A stretch of 64,000 nt of DNA. Source: an uncultured Methanobrevibacter sp. (GTDB taxonomy: Archaea; Methanobacteriota; Methanobacteria; Methanobacteriales; Methanobacteriaceae). The notes under the pieces are model-generated. The model made no database searches and was not told where the DNA came from. It saw only the letters and a program-made list of their open reading frames with translations. Below are positions 29,584 to 39,269 of this stretch, piece by piece (position 1 is the first letter of the stretch; each line of letters begins with the position of its first letter). The position numbers and the translations under genes were made by a program. The stretch spans positions 18,336 through 82,335 of the forward strand of contig OMVY01000006.1 of the NCBI GenBank assembly GCA_900314635.1. Reading direction: 5' to 3'.

Positions 29584-30096
29584 TTAAATATCATAATTCT
29601 TCAAGGTCACGACATCATCTGTTTCGTAACCAAGCTCCTTGAAAATCATGTCGATAGCTTTAGGAACAGCATTTAATACAGGCTCGCTTAAGCCCACTTC
29701 CACATCAGGCGTAGATATCTCGCCAGGCTTGCATCCAATAATCTTGACGTCGTAGCCGTCCTCTGCAAGTTCTATAAGCGGCTCTTCAACAGTATATGTA
29801 TGAGCGCATTCAAACATTCCAGCAGGCATGTCGTATGGAGAAAAGACTTTCAGCTCTCCAGGCTCGCCGTCAAACAAGACAATGTCAACCACTATTATCT
29901 TTTCCCAGATTTCTTGTGGAAGAGAGAACAAGTGGAAAGGAGCTGAATTTCCAGCATCTATGAACATTGTATCCTCTGGCATTTCCTTGTCTTCAAAATA
30001 ATCGTTTAAAGCCTTTATTATGAAAGGACCGAACCCGTCATCTTTGAACAGGTATTGTCCGCATCCTACGACTATGTTTTTCGCTTGATATGGCAT
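29584..30096 (-). CDS. frhD: F420-reducing hydrogenase maturation protease FrhD
   Basis: FrhD is a HycI/HupD-type endopeptidase that trims the C terminus of FrhA after nickel insertion. The family motifs are visible: VGCGQYLFKDDGFGPFII at the N terminus, FIDAGNSAPF, and KVFSPYDMPAG. The Asp in KDDGFG and the acidic and His residues near AHTYTVEEP fit the nickel-sensing site. The length of 170 aa is typical. AGAGGAAT precedes the ATG. It lies 27 bp after frhA in the operon. Confidence 0.95.
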   Translation of the reverse strand: MPYQAKNIVVGCGQYLFKDDGFGPFIIKALNDYFEDKEMPEDTMFIDAGNSAPFHLFSLPQEIWEKIIVVDIVLFDGEPGELKVFSPYDMPAGMFECAHTYTVEEPLIELAEDGYDVKIIGCKPGEISTPDVEVGLSEPVLNAVPKAIDMIFKELGYETDDVVTLKNYDI

Positions 30097-30123
30097 GTTA
30101 TTCCTCTAGATTTTTAAAAAAAC

Positions 30124-31350
30124 TTAAATTCTCACCATTTCATTTTTAATAACAGATTTGTCCTCATCATCAACTACCATGACGTGAGTTGCACAGGATA
30201 AACATGGATCGTATGCTCTAATTACGTGTGCTCCCCAGTCGTAGTGGAATCCTTCAGTTGCAGGACCCATAGTTGGGATGTTCCAAGTTGTTGGTACTAA
30301 TGCACTGTAGAATTGGGTTTTTCCGTCTTTTACAGTTGCCATGTGAATATCGGTTCCTCTAGGTGCTTCGACTACACCGACACCTAATTCTCCGGTACCT
30401 CTTGGGTCGAAATCAGCCATTGTATTAGCAGAAGTATCTAATTCATCTAAGATTGCAATAGCTCTGGAAAGGTAAGTTTTCATTTCACGTGCTCTTGCTA
30501 AGTGTTGTGCGGTAACTCCTCTTTCTTTGTAGCCTGCAAATTTGTCTAATCTTGCTCTAGGTCCGGTTTCAACATTTACGCCATCGTATAATGGGATGGT
30601 GGTACATGCTCTCTTACCTACTTCAGGATCATCATACCATACTTCAGGTACGATTTCAGTAAATCTGTCAAGGTCGAAGAAGTCGTTCTTACCGTAGATG
30701 ATGTCACTTGCAAATACAGGAGCGTTGACTACACCTAATCCTTTAGGGAATTCCTTCTCGAGGACTAAGTTTTCGATTAATTCAACGTGTGCGTTTACTT
30801 TAGGAACTAATGCGCTGAATCTAGCGTATAATTTCCTTCTTGCAAGTTCGGAAATGTTTCTTGCCATTCCGCCAATTCTGATGTCTGATGGGTGGATACC
30901 TTCACCAGCAATCATGTCTACAGCATATTGTGCGGTTTTTCTGATTTCACTTACGCTGTCTACTGCAGCTTTGAAGAGTTCTACATTATCTGCAGGAATT
31001 AAGTCAGGAGCAACCAGGAAGTGGTGGATTGCGTGACTGTTAAGGTTAGATGCAGAAATAACCAATTCTCTGAGTAAAGCAGCAGTCTTAGGAATTTCAA
31101 TACCTAATGCAGCATCCATTGCTTCTGCAGAAGCCATTGTGTGAGGAACTGGACATACACCACAAATTCTTTGACAAAGAACAGGTGCTGATTCAGGTGC
31201 TTTACCTGTAACCATTTTCTCTAAGCCTCTTACAGGAGTAATACTAAAGTATTTACCATTTGTAACAATCCCTTCGTCGTCAACTTCCATGATAAGCTCC
31301 GCATGGCCTTCTTGACGAGAGGTCGGGGATATAACTATTTTTTCGCTCAA
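30124..31350 (-). CDS. frhA: Coenzyme F420-reducing hydrogenase, alpha (large) subunit
   Basis: FrhA holds the NiFe active site that splits H2 for F420 reduction, central to methanogenesis from H2 and CO2. The N-terminal nickel motif is [11 protein letters not shown] and the C-terminal one is DPCLSCATH. Cys is present at the usual positions, so it is not the selenocysteine form. The 19 residues after that His (VMVVDD and onward) are the tail removed by FrhD. The start is TTG at 31350 ([19 protein letters not shown], 408 aa), just after AGAGGTGA. The in-frame GTG at 31359 is part of that site. It is the first gene of frhADGB. Confidence 0.97.
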   Translation of the reverse strand: MSEKIVISPTSRQEGHAELIMEVDDEGIVTNGKYFSITPVRGLEKMVTGKAPESAPVLCQRICGVCPVPHTMASAEAMDAALGIEIPKTAALLRELVISASNLNSHAIHHFLVAPDLIPADNVELFKAAVDSVSEIRKTAQYAVDMIAGEGIHPSDIRIGGMARNISELARRKLYARFSALVPKVNAHVELIENLVLEKEFPKGLGVVNAPVFASDIIYGKNDFFDLDRFTEIVPEVWYDDPEVGKRACTTIPLYDGVNVETGPRARLDKFAGYKERGVTAQHLARAREMKTYLSRAIAILDELDTSANTMADFDPRGTGELGVGVVEAPRGTDIHMATVKDGKTQFYSALVPTTWNIPTMGPATEGFHYDWGAHVIRAYDPCLSCATHVMVVDDEDKSVIKNEMVRI

Positions 31351-31449
31351 ATGTGTCACCTCTTATTTTACATTAAAAAAAGTTAGAAACTAACATTTAT
31401 ATATTAATACTTAAAGTAATATAAACTCATTGTTTAAACTTAAAAAGAA

Positions 31450-31461
31450 ACTTTTATATAA
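31450..31461 (-). promoter_or_regulatory. Candidate TATA box of the frh operon
   Basis: The minus strand reads CTTATATAAAAG about 100 bp before frhA, the clearest TATA-like element in the gap. The rest of 31351-32018 (about 670 bp, AT-rich) has no gene; it also contains plus-strand TATA-like runs near 31825 and 31852. Confidence 0.4.
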
Positions 31462-32018
31462 GATTAATTTAGGCAAACCAAAAATATAATAATTATTTGA
31501 ACAAATCATGAACAAATAATCAAATAAAGCCCTATAAAACAATATTTAAAGAGATTTTTTCATATTAATCATTATAAATCATTACAAATAAAATAATAAA
31601 AAAGTATTGAAAAGTAATAAATCAAAATTGAAAATCTGGGAAAAATAATAAAAAAGTAAAAGAAGTTAAGAAAAAGTATTTATATGAAATAAGGTTGAAA
31701 ATTCAAGAACATTTTAAAAAAATAGATATAAATCATATACATAATTTAAAAAAAGTTGAAATTTTTTCATGAAACCGAAAAAATGGATCAATTTCTAAAA
31801 AACCGAAATGCAAATTTAAGGAAAATTTATATAAGAATAATTTTTAGAAAAGATATATAAATAAAAAAAGTCTATATTAAATTAATATATTGTTAAAATT
31901 CTGATGATAGTGAAAATTGCTGATTTTAACATAATATATTTGACTAATGAACTTATAGGCTCAATAAAAAATTCATATTAATATTATTTATTAAACTTCA
32001 AAGTTAAGAGGTGGAAAA

Positions 32019-32630
32019 ATGAATAATTCAAACATCATTGTATCCATAATAATTGTTCTGGCTATTGCAGCGGGAGTAACAGCATATGGATTGACAAATG
32101 ATTCAAATACTGTATTCAATGACTTGTCAGGATTTACTCCAGGCAGTACAGGAGATACAGGTATTGGAAATCTGACAAACAGTTCAGGAAATAGCGGAAG
32201 CGCTTCCTCAGGAGGTTCTGGAGCAGGCTCTGGATCAGGTACTGGAAGCGGCTCAGGCAGTGGAACAGGAAGCGGCTCAGGCAGTGGAACAGGAAGCGGC
32301 TCAGGCAGCGGATCCAGCTCAAGTGGTGGCAGCAGCGGACCTACAATATCAGCAAGCCAGGCAAAATCAATTGCAGCTAGCCAGATAGAAGAACCAGGCT
32401 GGCATATTGGCACAGTTACCTACAATAGCGGAGGTTACTACGTATGTACCGTTGTTGATGGTTCAGGCACTAACCATGGTACAATATTGGTTGGGTCTGG
32501 AACTGGAAGAATCTTAAACTCCTTTGATTACAATTCAGCAACTCCTGAATCCGATTCAAACTCCAGTTCAAGTTCTAGCTCCAATTCAAATTCCAGTTCT
32601 AGTTCAAATTCCAATAGCACAGATGATTAG
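32019..32630 (+). CDS. Exported Gly/Ser-linker protein with PepSY-like domain
   Basis: A 203-residue protein. The N terminus is a signal or anchor helix (IIVSIIIVLAIAAGVTAYG). A flexible linker of almost only Gly and Ser (about 55-105) follows, encoded partly by a 24-bp repeat. The small globular part (about 108-165) begins ISASQAKSIAASQI and ends HGTILVGSGTGRIL, a pattern like a PepSY domain. The C terminus is a Ser/Asn tail. AGGTGG lies before the ATG. The layout suggests a domain held away from the membrane, possibly reaching into the wall. The function is unknown; PepSY domains elsewhere are linked to protease inhibition. Confidence 0.88.
   Translation: MNNSNIIVSIIIVLAIAAGVTAYGLTNDSNTVFNDLSGFTPGSTGDTGIGNLTNSSGNSGSASSGGSGAGSGSGTGSGSGSGTGSGSGSGTGSGSGSGSSSSGGSSGPTISASQAKSIAASQIEEPGWHIGTVTYNSGGYYVCTVVDGSGTNHGTILVGSGTGRILNSFDYNSATPESDSNSSSSSSSNSNSSSSSNSNSTDD
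32244..32309 (+). repeat. 24-bp coding repeat (Gly/Ser linker)
   Basis: The unit GGAAGCGGCTCAGGCAGTGG plus AACA occurs at 32244 and 32268 and, with changes at the end, at 32292. It encodes GSGSGSGT. Its number could change by slippage and alter linker length. Confidence 0.85.
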
Positions 32631-32648
32631 GATAGTAATATACTATCC
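32630..32648 (+). terminator. Terminator after the Gly/Ser-linker gene
   Basis: An 8-bp stem (GGATAGTA with TACTATCC) and a 3-nt loop begin at the last base of the stop codon. AACTTTCTTTTTTT follows. Confidence 0.7.
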
Positions 32649-32714
32649 AACTTTCTTTTTTTAAAAGATATTGAGAATCAAAATCATAATTTGGGATTAG
32701 TTAAACTACCCAAA

Positions 32715-32726
32715 CTTTTATATAAC
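32715..32726 (+). promoter_or_regulatory. TATA box of tRNA-Arg(TCT)
   Basis: CTTTTATATAAC is centred about 39 bp before the tRNA, allowing a short leader after the usual 26-bp spacing. Confidence 0.55.
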
Positions 32727-32758
32727 ATAATGAACAAAATAATTATGTTGTAAAAAAA

Positions 32759-32834
<76 letters not shown>

Positions 32835-32942
32835 CTTATTAAATACATATCTTTTTTTAAAACAATCACAAAACAACTATTTTATAAACGCTTTTTTAAA
32901 TATGATTAAATATTTATAATCGCTTTATAAAATAGTTCATAG

Positions 32943-33017
32943 AGGCTTGTAGCCTAGCTTGGATAAGGCGTTAGACTCCTAATCTAAAGACCGCGGGTTC
33001 AAATCCCGCCAAGCCTG
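32943..33017 (+). tRNA. tRNA-Arg (CCT)
   Basis: A 75-nt cloverleaf: acceptor AGGCTTG with CAAGCCT, anticodon stem TTAGA/TCTAA around CTCCTAA (anticodon CCT, reads AGG), and T arm GCGGGTTCAAATCCCGC. A TATA-like AATATTTATAA at 32909-32919 is correctly placed for its own promoter. With the TCT tRNA upstream, the pair covers AGA and AGG codons. Confidence 0.95.
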
Positions 33018-33103
33018 CTTTTTTATAATCCCACTATTTTTAAAAAAGAAAATTATAATTATATTATAAAATACTCATTAAATATCCTATTTCAGATTTA
33101 ATG

Positions 33104-34300
33104 CTAAAAAAAGTCATCCAAGCTTGTGGACTGCTCTTTTTCATCCTTAATTTCAGGCAGTTCCCCACTAAAGGAAATCTCACCGTATTTGCCACCTCCA
33201 CCTGGAGTAACCTGCAAGGTCTTGTTTCTAAATCCTTCAATGCCTAGAACCACTCTTTCATCCACTTCTGCAATCTCTTCCAGAGGAGCATTGATTAAAA
33301 CTTCGATTTCCACGGCGAATTTATCAATCAATCTTTGCCAAATGCTTTGAACTGTCTTAGTGGTTACCCCCTTGTCATAAACAGTTCCAATGACCTCAGC
33401 AAGAGGCATCAGATGAATATACGGAGGCCTATGGCTGGGATGGCATGGCTTTGAATAATCTGAAATTTCATAAATCCTGTAATCCACACCCTTCTTAATC
33501 CTTCCACCGCAGGAGCATTTCATCCGGTTTTCCTTTGCAATTTCAGGATCCACAATCTTATAGCATTTGGTGCATGCTGTCATGTGGTATTTTCCCAGAT
33601 TTGGAAGCATTCCATAATTAGCCTTGATAGTCCTGTGCTTGAATGCCTTTTTAAGAGACGAATATGAAATGTCATCCATTTCAATCTGATTGAATTCACG
33701 GCCCAGTCTATGAGGCCATGGAGAATGGGCATCAGAGTTTGTTAAAAATACAAAATCCTTCAATTCTTTTATTGTATCCGCCATGTCTGTATCTGCAGAC
33801 AATCCAAGCTCTACAAAATCAGGCTTGGCTCCATAGCAGTCATATATGCTGTCATGGCTTTTATACATTCCAGTCCATGGAGTGAAAGCATGTGCAGGAC
33901 CAATCATGCAATCGTACTGCTTTACAAGGTCATAGAGCTCGCATCCGTCAAGAGAGGTCTTGGGCCTGCCGTCAATGCATTTGTTTTTGCTTGGCAATGC
34001 ATCTGATAATTCCCTTGCAGTTTCCATATCCGGAATAATGATGACATGATGTATCTTGTGCCTGGCTTCAACTTCTGTTGTTAAAATGAAATCACAATCT
34101 GAATGTGAGTAGATTCCATCTCCAGCATATTCAGTGCTCTCCTCTATGATGTCCAGCCATTTTGGATGAAGGGCATCTCCACTTCCAACAAGCTGCAGGC
34201 CTTTCTCCCGTGCCCTTGGAGCAATGCCTTTAATATCCATATCCTTGGAAGTGGCCATTGAAAACTTGCTGTGGATGTGTAAATCTGCATTGACTAACAT
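33104..34300 (-). CDS. Endonuclease Q (EndoQ), PHP-family DNA repair nuclease
   Basis: EndoQ cuts DNA 5' of deaminated bases and abasic sites. The PHP metal site is visible: DLHIHSKFS at the start, GSGDALHP, TTEVEARHKIHH, GPAHAFTPW and TNSDAHSPWPHRLG. A zinc ribbon with CTKCYKI and MKCSCGG follows near residue 240, then the C-terminal domain (VLINAPLEEI, GIEGFRNKTL). The last residues, QSTSLDDFF, form a PCNA-interaction (PIP) box right at the C terminus, as known for EndoQ. No Shine-Dalgarno is seen before the ATG, but TATATTATAAG lies about 25-35 bp upstream, so the mRNA may be leaderless. The length of 398 aa is normal. Confidence 0.94.
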   Translation of the reverse strand: MLVNADLHIHSKFSMATSKDMDIKGIAPRAREKGLQLVGSGDALHPKWLDIIEESTEYAGDGIYSHSDCDFILTTEVEARHKIHHVIIIPDMETARELSDALPSKNKCIDGRPKTSLDGCELYDLVKQYDCMIGPAHAFTPWTGMYKSHDSIYDCYGAKPDFVELGLSADTDMADTIKELKDFVFLTNSDAHSPWPHRLGREFNQIEMDDISYSSLKKAFKHRTIKANYGMLPNLGKYHMTACTKCYKIVDPEIAKENRMKCSCGGRIKKGVDYRIYEISDYSKPCHPSHRPPYIHLMPLAEVIGTVYDKGVTTKTVQSIWQRLIDKFAVEIEVLINAPLEEIAEVDERVVLGIEGFRNKTLQVTPGGGGKYGEISFSGELPEIKDEKEQSTSLDDFF

Positions 34301-34339
34301 GTTTAATAATTAGATGCTTATAATATATAATAATAAAGA

Positions 34340-34470
34340 ATCAAACCAGACAATAATAAAGAGTTGAACCAAACAATAATTAAAAATTGAACCGATAATA
34401 ACGAATTAACAAGATAATCATAAATAGAACCCGACAATAATGACTAATTGAACTAAACAATAATTAAAAA
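34340..34470. repeat. Degenerate tandem repeat between endoQ and DUF2115 gene
   Basis: Variants of TTGAACCAAACAATAATTAAAAAT recur about five times with 25-35 bp spacing. The copies are diverged and no open frame uses them. Confidence 0.55.
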
Positions 34471-34488
34471 TCCAGAATTGGTGATTTC

Positions 34489-34983
34489 ATGAAAGCCAGC
34501 ATATTGTTAAATGAAATAAAGGAAAGCATTGAAAACTTTGACACCACCAGAATAGAGGAATCTTTGAAAAAGGAAGACATGAATCCGATGTCCAGACAGT
34601 TGTCAATCCATAATCTTGAAACCTGCAGGGATATAGAAGCATGCGAGATTAGTGATGACATGGACTTTGATGTCGATGATGGAGAAATGGAAAGCTTCCG
34701 AAAAGAGCTTCATAATTTCTTTGAAGGATGTTCTCCTGAGAGTGATGATGAATTTAGAAGATTCATTCAAGACATATGCTTCTTTAAAAGCTTCATAGCT
34801 AAAAAACCATTGCACCCTGTTGGAATGGATATGAGAGACAATAATACAGTTCACGAAGTAGAAGAAAATGGAAAAACCGTTTATTATTGTGATATCAGAA
34901 ACTCAGTAAGGGATGATTCCAAAGGATATTATACCTGCAACTACTGCATATGCAAGGACACCAGTGAAAAGTGCGTTGATTAA
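34489..34983 (+). CDS. DUF2115 (UPF0305) family protein
   Basis: A 164-residue protein resembling the methanogen family DUF2115/UPF0305, of unknown function. The characteristic part is FIAKKPLHPVGM near residue 107. A Cys-rich C terminus follows (YYCDIRNSV, then YYTCNYCICK and a last Cys), a possible metal site. The N-terminal half is charged and helical. GGTGATTTC precedes the ATG. The gene is divergent from endoQ, separated by a decayed repeat. The family call is moderate; no activity can be read from the sequence. Confidence 0.8.
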   Translation: MKASILLNEIKESIENFDTTRIEESLKKEDMNPMSRQLSIHNLETCRDIEACEISDDMDFDVDDGEMESFRKELHNFFEGCSPESDDEFRRFIQDICFFKSFIAKKPLHPVGMDMRDNNTVHEVEENGKTVYYCDIRNSVRDDSKGYYTCNYCICKDTSEKCVD

Positions 34984-35000
34984 AAGAATTGCTTATAAAA

Positions 35001-35058
35001 TAACCCAAAATAACCAAATAGATTATGAAATAACCCAAAATAACCAAATAGATTTAAA
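35001..35058. repeat. 30-bp direct repeat
   Basis: TAACCCAAAATAACCAAATA plus GATT occurs perfectly at 35001 and 35031; a weaker third copy begins near 35059. It lies just after the DUF2115 gene. Confidence 0.8.
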
Positions 35059-35155
35059 ATAACTCAAAAAATCAAATACGAAAAATAAAAAACTTAAAAA
35101 ATAGCATAAAATAAAAAATTAGATTAAAAATAATTAAAAATAAAAAAAGGGGTTT

Positions 35156-35210
35156 GGCTCCGCAGGAGCCCTTTTAGTCCAGGTTTTAAATTGCCGAAGG
35201 CAATTTAAAA
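35156..35210 (-). terminator. Double hairpin downstream of the SseB-like gene
   Basis: On the minus strand, a 12-bp stem TTTTAAATTGCC/GGCAATTTAAAA closed by TTC is followed by CTGGACTAAAAG and a second stem, GGCTCC/GGAGCC, then AAACCCCTTTTTTTATT. It is likely a terminator. A related element lies at 38867-38907. Confidence 0.65.
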
Positions 35211-35241
35211 AGTGGCATTTAAAAGTGGGTTTAATGTGGAT

Positions 35242-35739
35242 CTAATGAAGGTGACTTGGGTCGTCACAATCAGGGTCATCACATTCGACTTCTTCGATTT
35301 CAATCAAGTCGAAGAGTTCTAAATAGTTATAGAAACCCATTTCAGCAGGATAGTCTGTAAATGGATTGATGTAGATTGAATCCATTTTTTCATTATCCAA
35401 TTCCTCATCAAACAATAAAAGAGCAAGATCTTCAGCATCCATGACCAAACCAGTTCCAGGCAGGTCTATTTCAGTTTCAAAATCACCAGTGAATACTGGA
35501 ATGAACTCATTGCCATCTTCATCTTCCATTTTTATAATGACAAACTCGACATCATCACCTAATTCTATTTCTTCATCTTCCCCTAAGCTGTCAAGGTCTA
35601 TGGACTCTTCATCCACTTCCATAGGAATAAGGAATTTCGCACCTTTGAGTTCTTGTACAAATTCCTCTATGATTTCATCAGTATAATCTTCTTCATCCAT
35701 GGCTAAAATCTGGTTAATTCTTTTGTTTGCTTCTTCCAT
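35242..35739 (-). CDS. SseB-like acidic protein
   Basis: A 165-residue, very acidic protein. The pattern KFLIPMEVDEE near residue 35, FIPVFTGDFET near 79, VMDAEDLALLLF and DSIYINPFTDY matches the SseB N-terminal domain, a small cytoplasmic fold of unclear function. The C terminus, ECDDPDCDDPSHLH, has two Cys and two His and may bind metal. AGGAG precedes the ATG. It lies 128 bp after the Get3/ArsA-type gene on the same strand; a shared transcript is possible. The role is unknown. Confidence 0.8.
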   Translation of the reverse strand: MEEANKRINQILAMDEEDYTDEIIEEFVQELKGAKFLIPMEVDEESIDLDSLGEDEEIELGDDVEFVIIKMEDEDGNEFIPVFTGDFETEIDLPGTGLVMDAEDLALLLFDEELDNEKMDSIYINPFTDYPAEMGFYNYLELFDLIEIEEVECDDPDCDDPSHLH

Positions 35740-35866
35740 ATCAAGCTCTCCTTTGATTATAAATCAAAACTACTTTTAATCTTAAATACTCTTTTTTATT
35801 TCCTTCCATATAAAAGTGACCATACTATTAAAAATTAAATTTTTAATTAGACTCTATAAAAAACAC

Positions 35867-37410
<1,544 letters not shown>

Positions 37411-38856
37411 ATGAAAGTAACATTCATTAACCCGCCGCAAACAAATTCAAAATACAAGTTTTTAGGAGTTGTAGCACCTTCCCTTGGAATAGGATACATG
37501 TCAGCAGTTCTAGAGGAAAATGATATCGATGTTGACGTGATAGATGCTTCAGCACTTGATTTGAGCTATGAGCAAATAGCTGAAGAAATAATAAAAAGAC
37601 AGCCGGATATCGTTTCCATCAGTGCTCTAACCCCTACAATAGGAGTTGCTTTGGACAGCGCTGATGTTGTGAAATATGCAAAGCCTGATACAATCGTTGT
37701 CTTGGGAGGATACCACCCTACATTCGAATTTGCAAGCGTCTTGGAAGAGGAAAGCGTGGATATTGTCATACGCGGCGAAGGAGAGTATACCATGCTGGAT
37801 CTTGTTCATGCGATTGAAGAAGAGCGGGACTTGAAGCAAGTCCAAGGTCTTGCATTCCATGACAAGGATGACGGATCTCTTGTTGTAACTGAAGACCGTC
37901 CGATCATAGAGGATTTGGATGAACTGCCATTTCCTGCATTGCATCTGATGCCGATGGACAAATATAAGATTCTCAATATCTCAACAAACGTGGCAACAGT
38001 CATCACAACCCGCGGATGCCCTATGCAATGTTCATTCTGCTCATCAGCGGCATTGCACGGAAGGCATTTGAGAAGAAGAAGTCCTGAGAATGTTGTAGAT
38101 GAAATCGAGCATATTTTAAATGACCTTGATGGGATAGACACCATAGCATTCATGGACGATACATTTACATTGAACACCAAATTTGTAAGGGATTTCTGCG
38201 CTGAAATAAAAAGAAGAAACCTTAATTTCTGGTGGGGATGCACTTCAAGAGTGGACACAATAGACACAGAGCTGCTTGAAATCATGAAGGATGCAGGATG
38301 CATCACATTGTTCTTCGGCGTGGAAAGCGCAGACCAGACAGCACTTGACAAGATGAACAAGAACATCACTGTCGATAAAACTGTAAAAGCATTCAAAGCG
38401 GCAAAGGAAGTTGGAATCAGAACCATTGCATCTTGTGTGATAGGAATGCCTGATGATACCATGGAGAATATGAAGAGAACCTATGATTTTGTCATGAAGC
38501 TCGATCCAAGCTATGCCCTTTTCTCCCTTGCCACCCCGTATCCTGGAACAAGATTCTACAAGGAATCATTTGAAAAGAACCTGATTAAAGTGAAGGACTG
38601 GTCCAAATACACTTTAATCGAGCCTGTGCTTGAAACTGTGGAATGTTCCAAGGAAGAACTGAGAAGCTTCCAGAAGAAGGCATTTTTAAAATTCTATCTG
38701 AGACCTGGATACCTCTTCAGACAAGCCAGAATGGATGGTGCAGTTCTTGTTAAAACAATATTTGGAGTTGCCAAGCAGATTATCAAAAAGCAGACAAACG
38801 GCAATACTGATTATAATAAGAAGAATGTAATTCAAAGTGGAAGCTTTGGCAAATAA
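37411..38856 (+). CDS. B12-binding radical SAM protein
   Basis: A 481-residue enzyme with an N-terminal cobalamin-binding domain (VVLGGYHPTFE, then IVIRGEGEYT) and a radical SAM domain. The [4Fe-4S] motif is CPMQCSFC in TTRGCPMQCSFCSSA; the SAM-binding FMDDTFTLN and GVESADQTAL follow. The C terminus (about 420-481) is a basic tail. The class includes BchE-, HpnP- and methyltransferase-type enzymes; the substrate cannot be read from the sequence. GTGATAAT precedes the ATG. It is monocistronic and followed by a hairpin. Archaeal homologues may alter lipids or cofactors, but that is speculation. Confidence 0.92.
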   Translation: MKVTFINPPQTNSKYKFLGVVAPSLGIGYMSAVLEENDIDVDVIDASALDLSYEQIAEEIIKRQPDIVSISALTPTIGVALDSADVVKYAKPDTIVVLGGYHPTFEFASVLEEESVDIVIRGEGEYTMLDLVHAIEEERDLKQVQGLAFHDKDDGSLVVTEDRPIIEDLDELPFPALHLMPMDKYKILNISTNVATVITTRGCPMQCSFCSSAALHGRHLRRRSPENVVDEIEHILNDLDGIDTIAFMDDTFTLNTKFVRDFCAEIKRRNLNFWWGCTSRVDTIDTELLEIMKDAGCITLFFGVESADQTALDKMNKNITVDKTVKAFKAAKEVGIRTIASCVIGMPDDTMENMKRTYDFVMKLDPSYALFSLATPYPGTRFYKESFEKNLIKVKDWSKYTLIEPVLETVECSKEELRSFQKKAFLKFYLRPGYLFRQARMDGAVLVKTIFGVAKQIIKKQTNGNTDYNKKNVIQSGSFGK

Positions 38857-38866
38857 ACCCCCCCAC

Positions 38867-38895
38867 CTTTTGAGATGCCTTCGGCATCGCAAAAG
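38867..38895 (+). terminator. Hairpin after the radical SAM gene
   Basis: CTTTTG-A-GATGCC pairs with GGCATC-G-CAAAAG around TTC, so the loop is C(TTC)G. It is followed by CTGGACCAAAAG, the same 3' tag seen after the hairpin at 35184-35210. No clear T run follows, so it may be a processing or stability element. The rest of 38896-39269 is AT-rich without a gene. Confidence 0.55.
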
Positions 38896-39269
38896 CTGGA
38901 CCAAAAGCTAGTATAAGTACTGTTTCTGCATAATTTTAAAAAAAAGAAACTTATTAAAAATTTACATAATCACTTTTTTTGCAGTTTTTTATAAAACTGT
39001 GCTTTTCTATTTTTATATTTAAAGAGAAAAAACACGCATGACTATTTTTTATTAGGAATATTTCACTTCAAGTGAATAATTTTATATTAAATAAAAATAA
39101 TAAATATAAACTAATATGTTTTATTAAAAATAGTTTAATAAAGCATTATAACATTATAATTTTTAAATTTATCTCAATTCAAGAAAATTCTTGAAAACCA
39201 AGCATCAAATTTTAAGAAATACTTGAATTCAATCAAAATTATAACTAATCCAATCAAAATGGTGATTTA

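Noticed and set aside
30124..31350. Selenocysteine form of FrhA
   Set aside because: The C-terminal motif reads DPCLSC with normal Cys codons and no in-frame TGA.
31991..32413. Proline-rich 140-codon frame on the minus strand
   Set aside because: It is the antisense of the Gly/Ser repeat of the 32019-32630 gene; the Pro/Leu repeat is a by-product of the GGCTCA-type codons.
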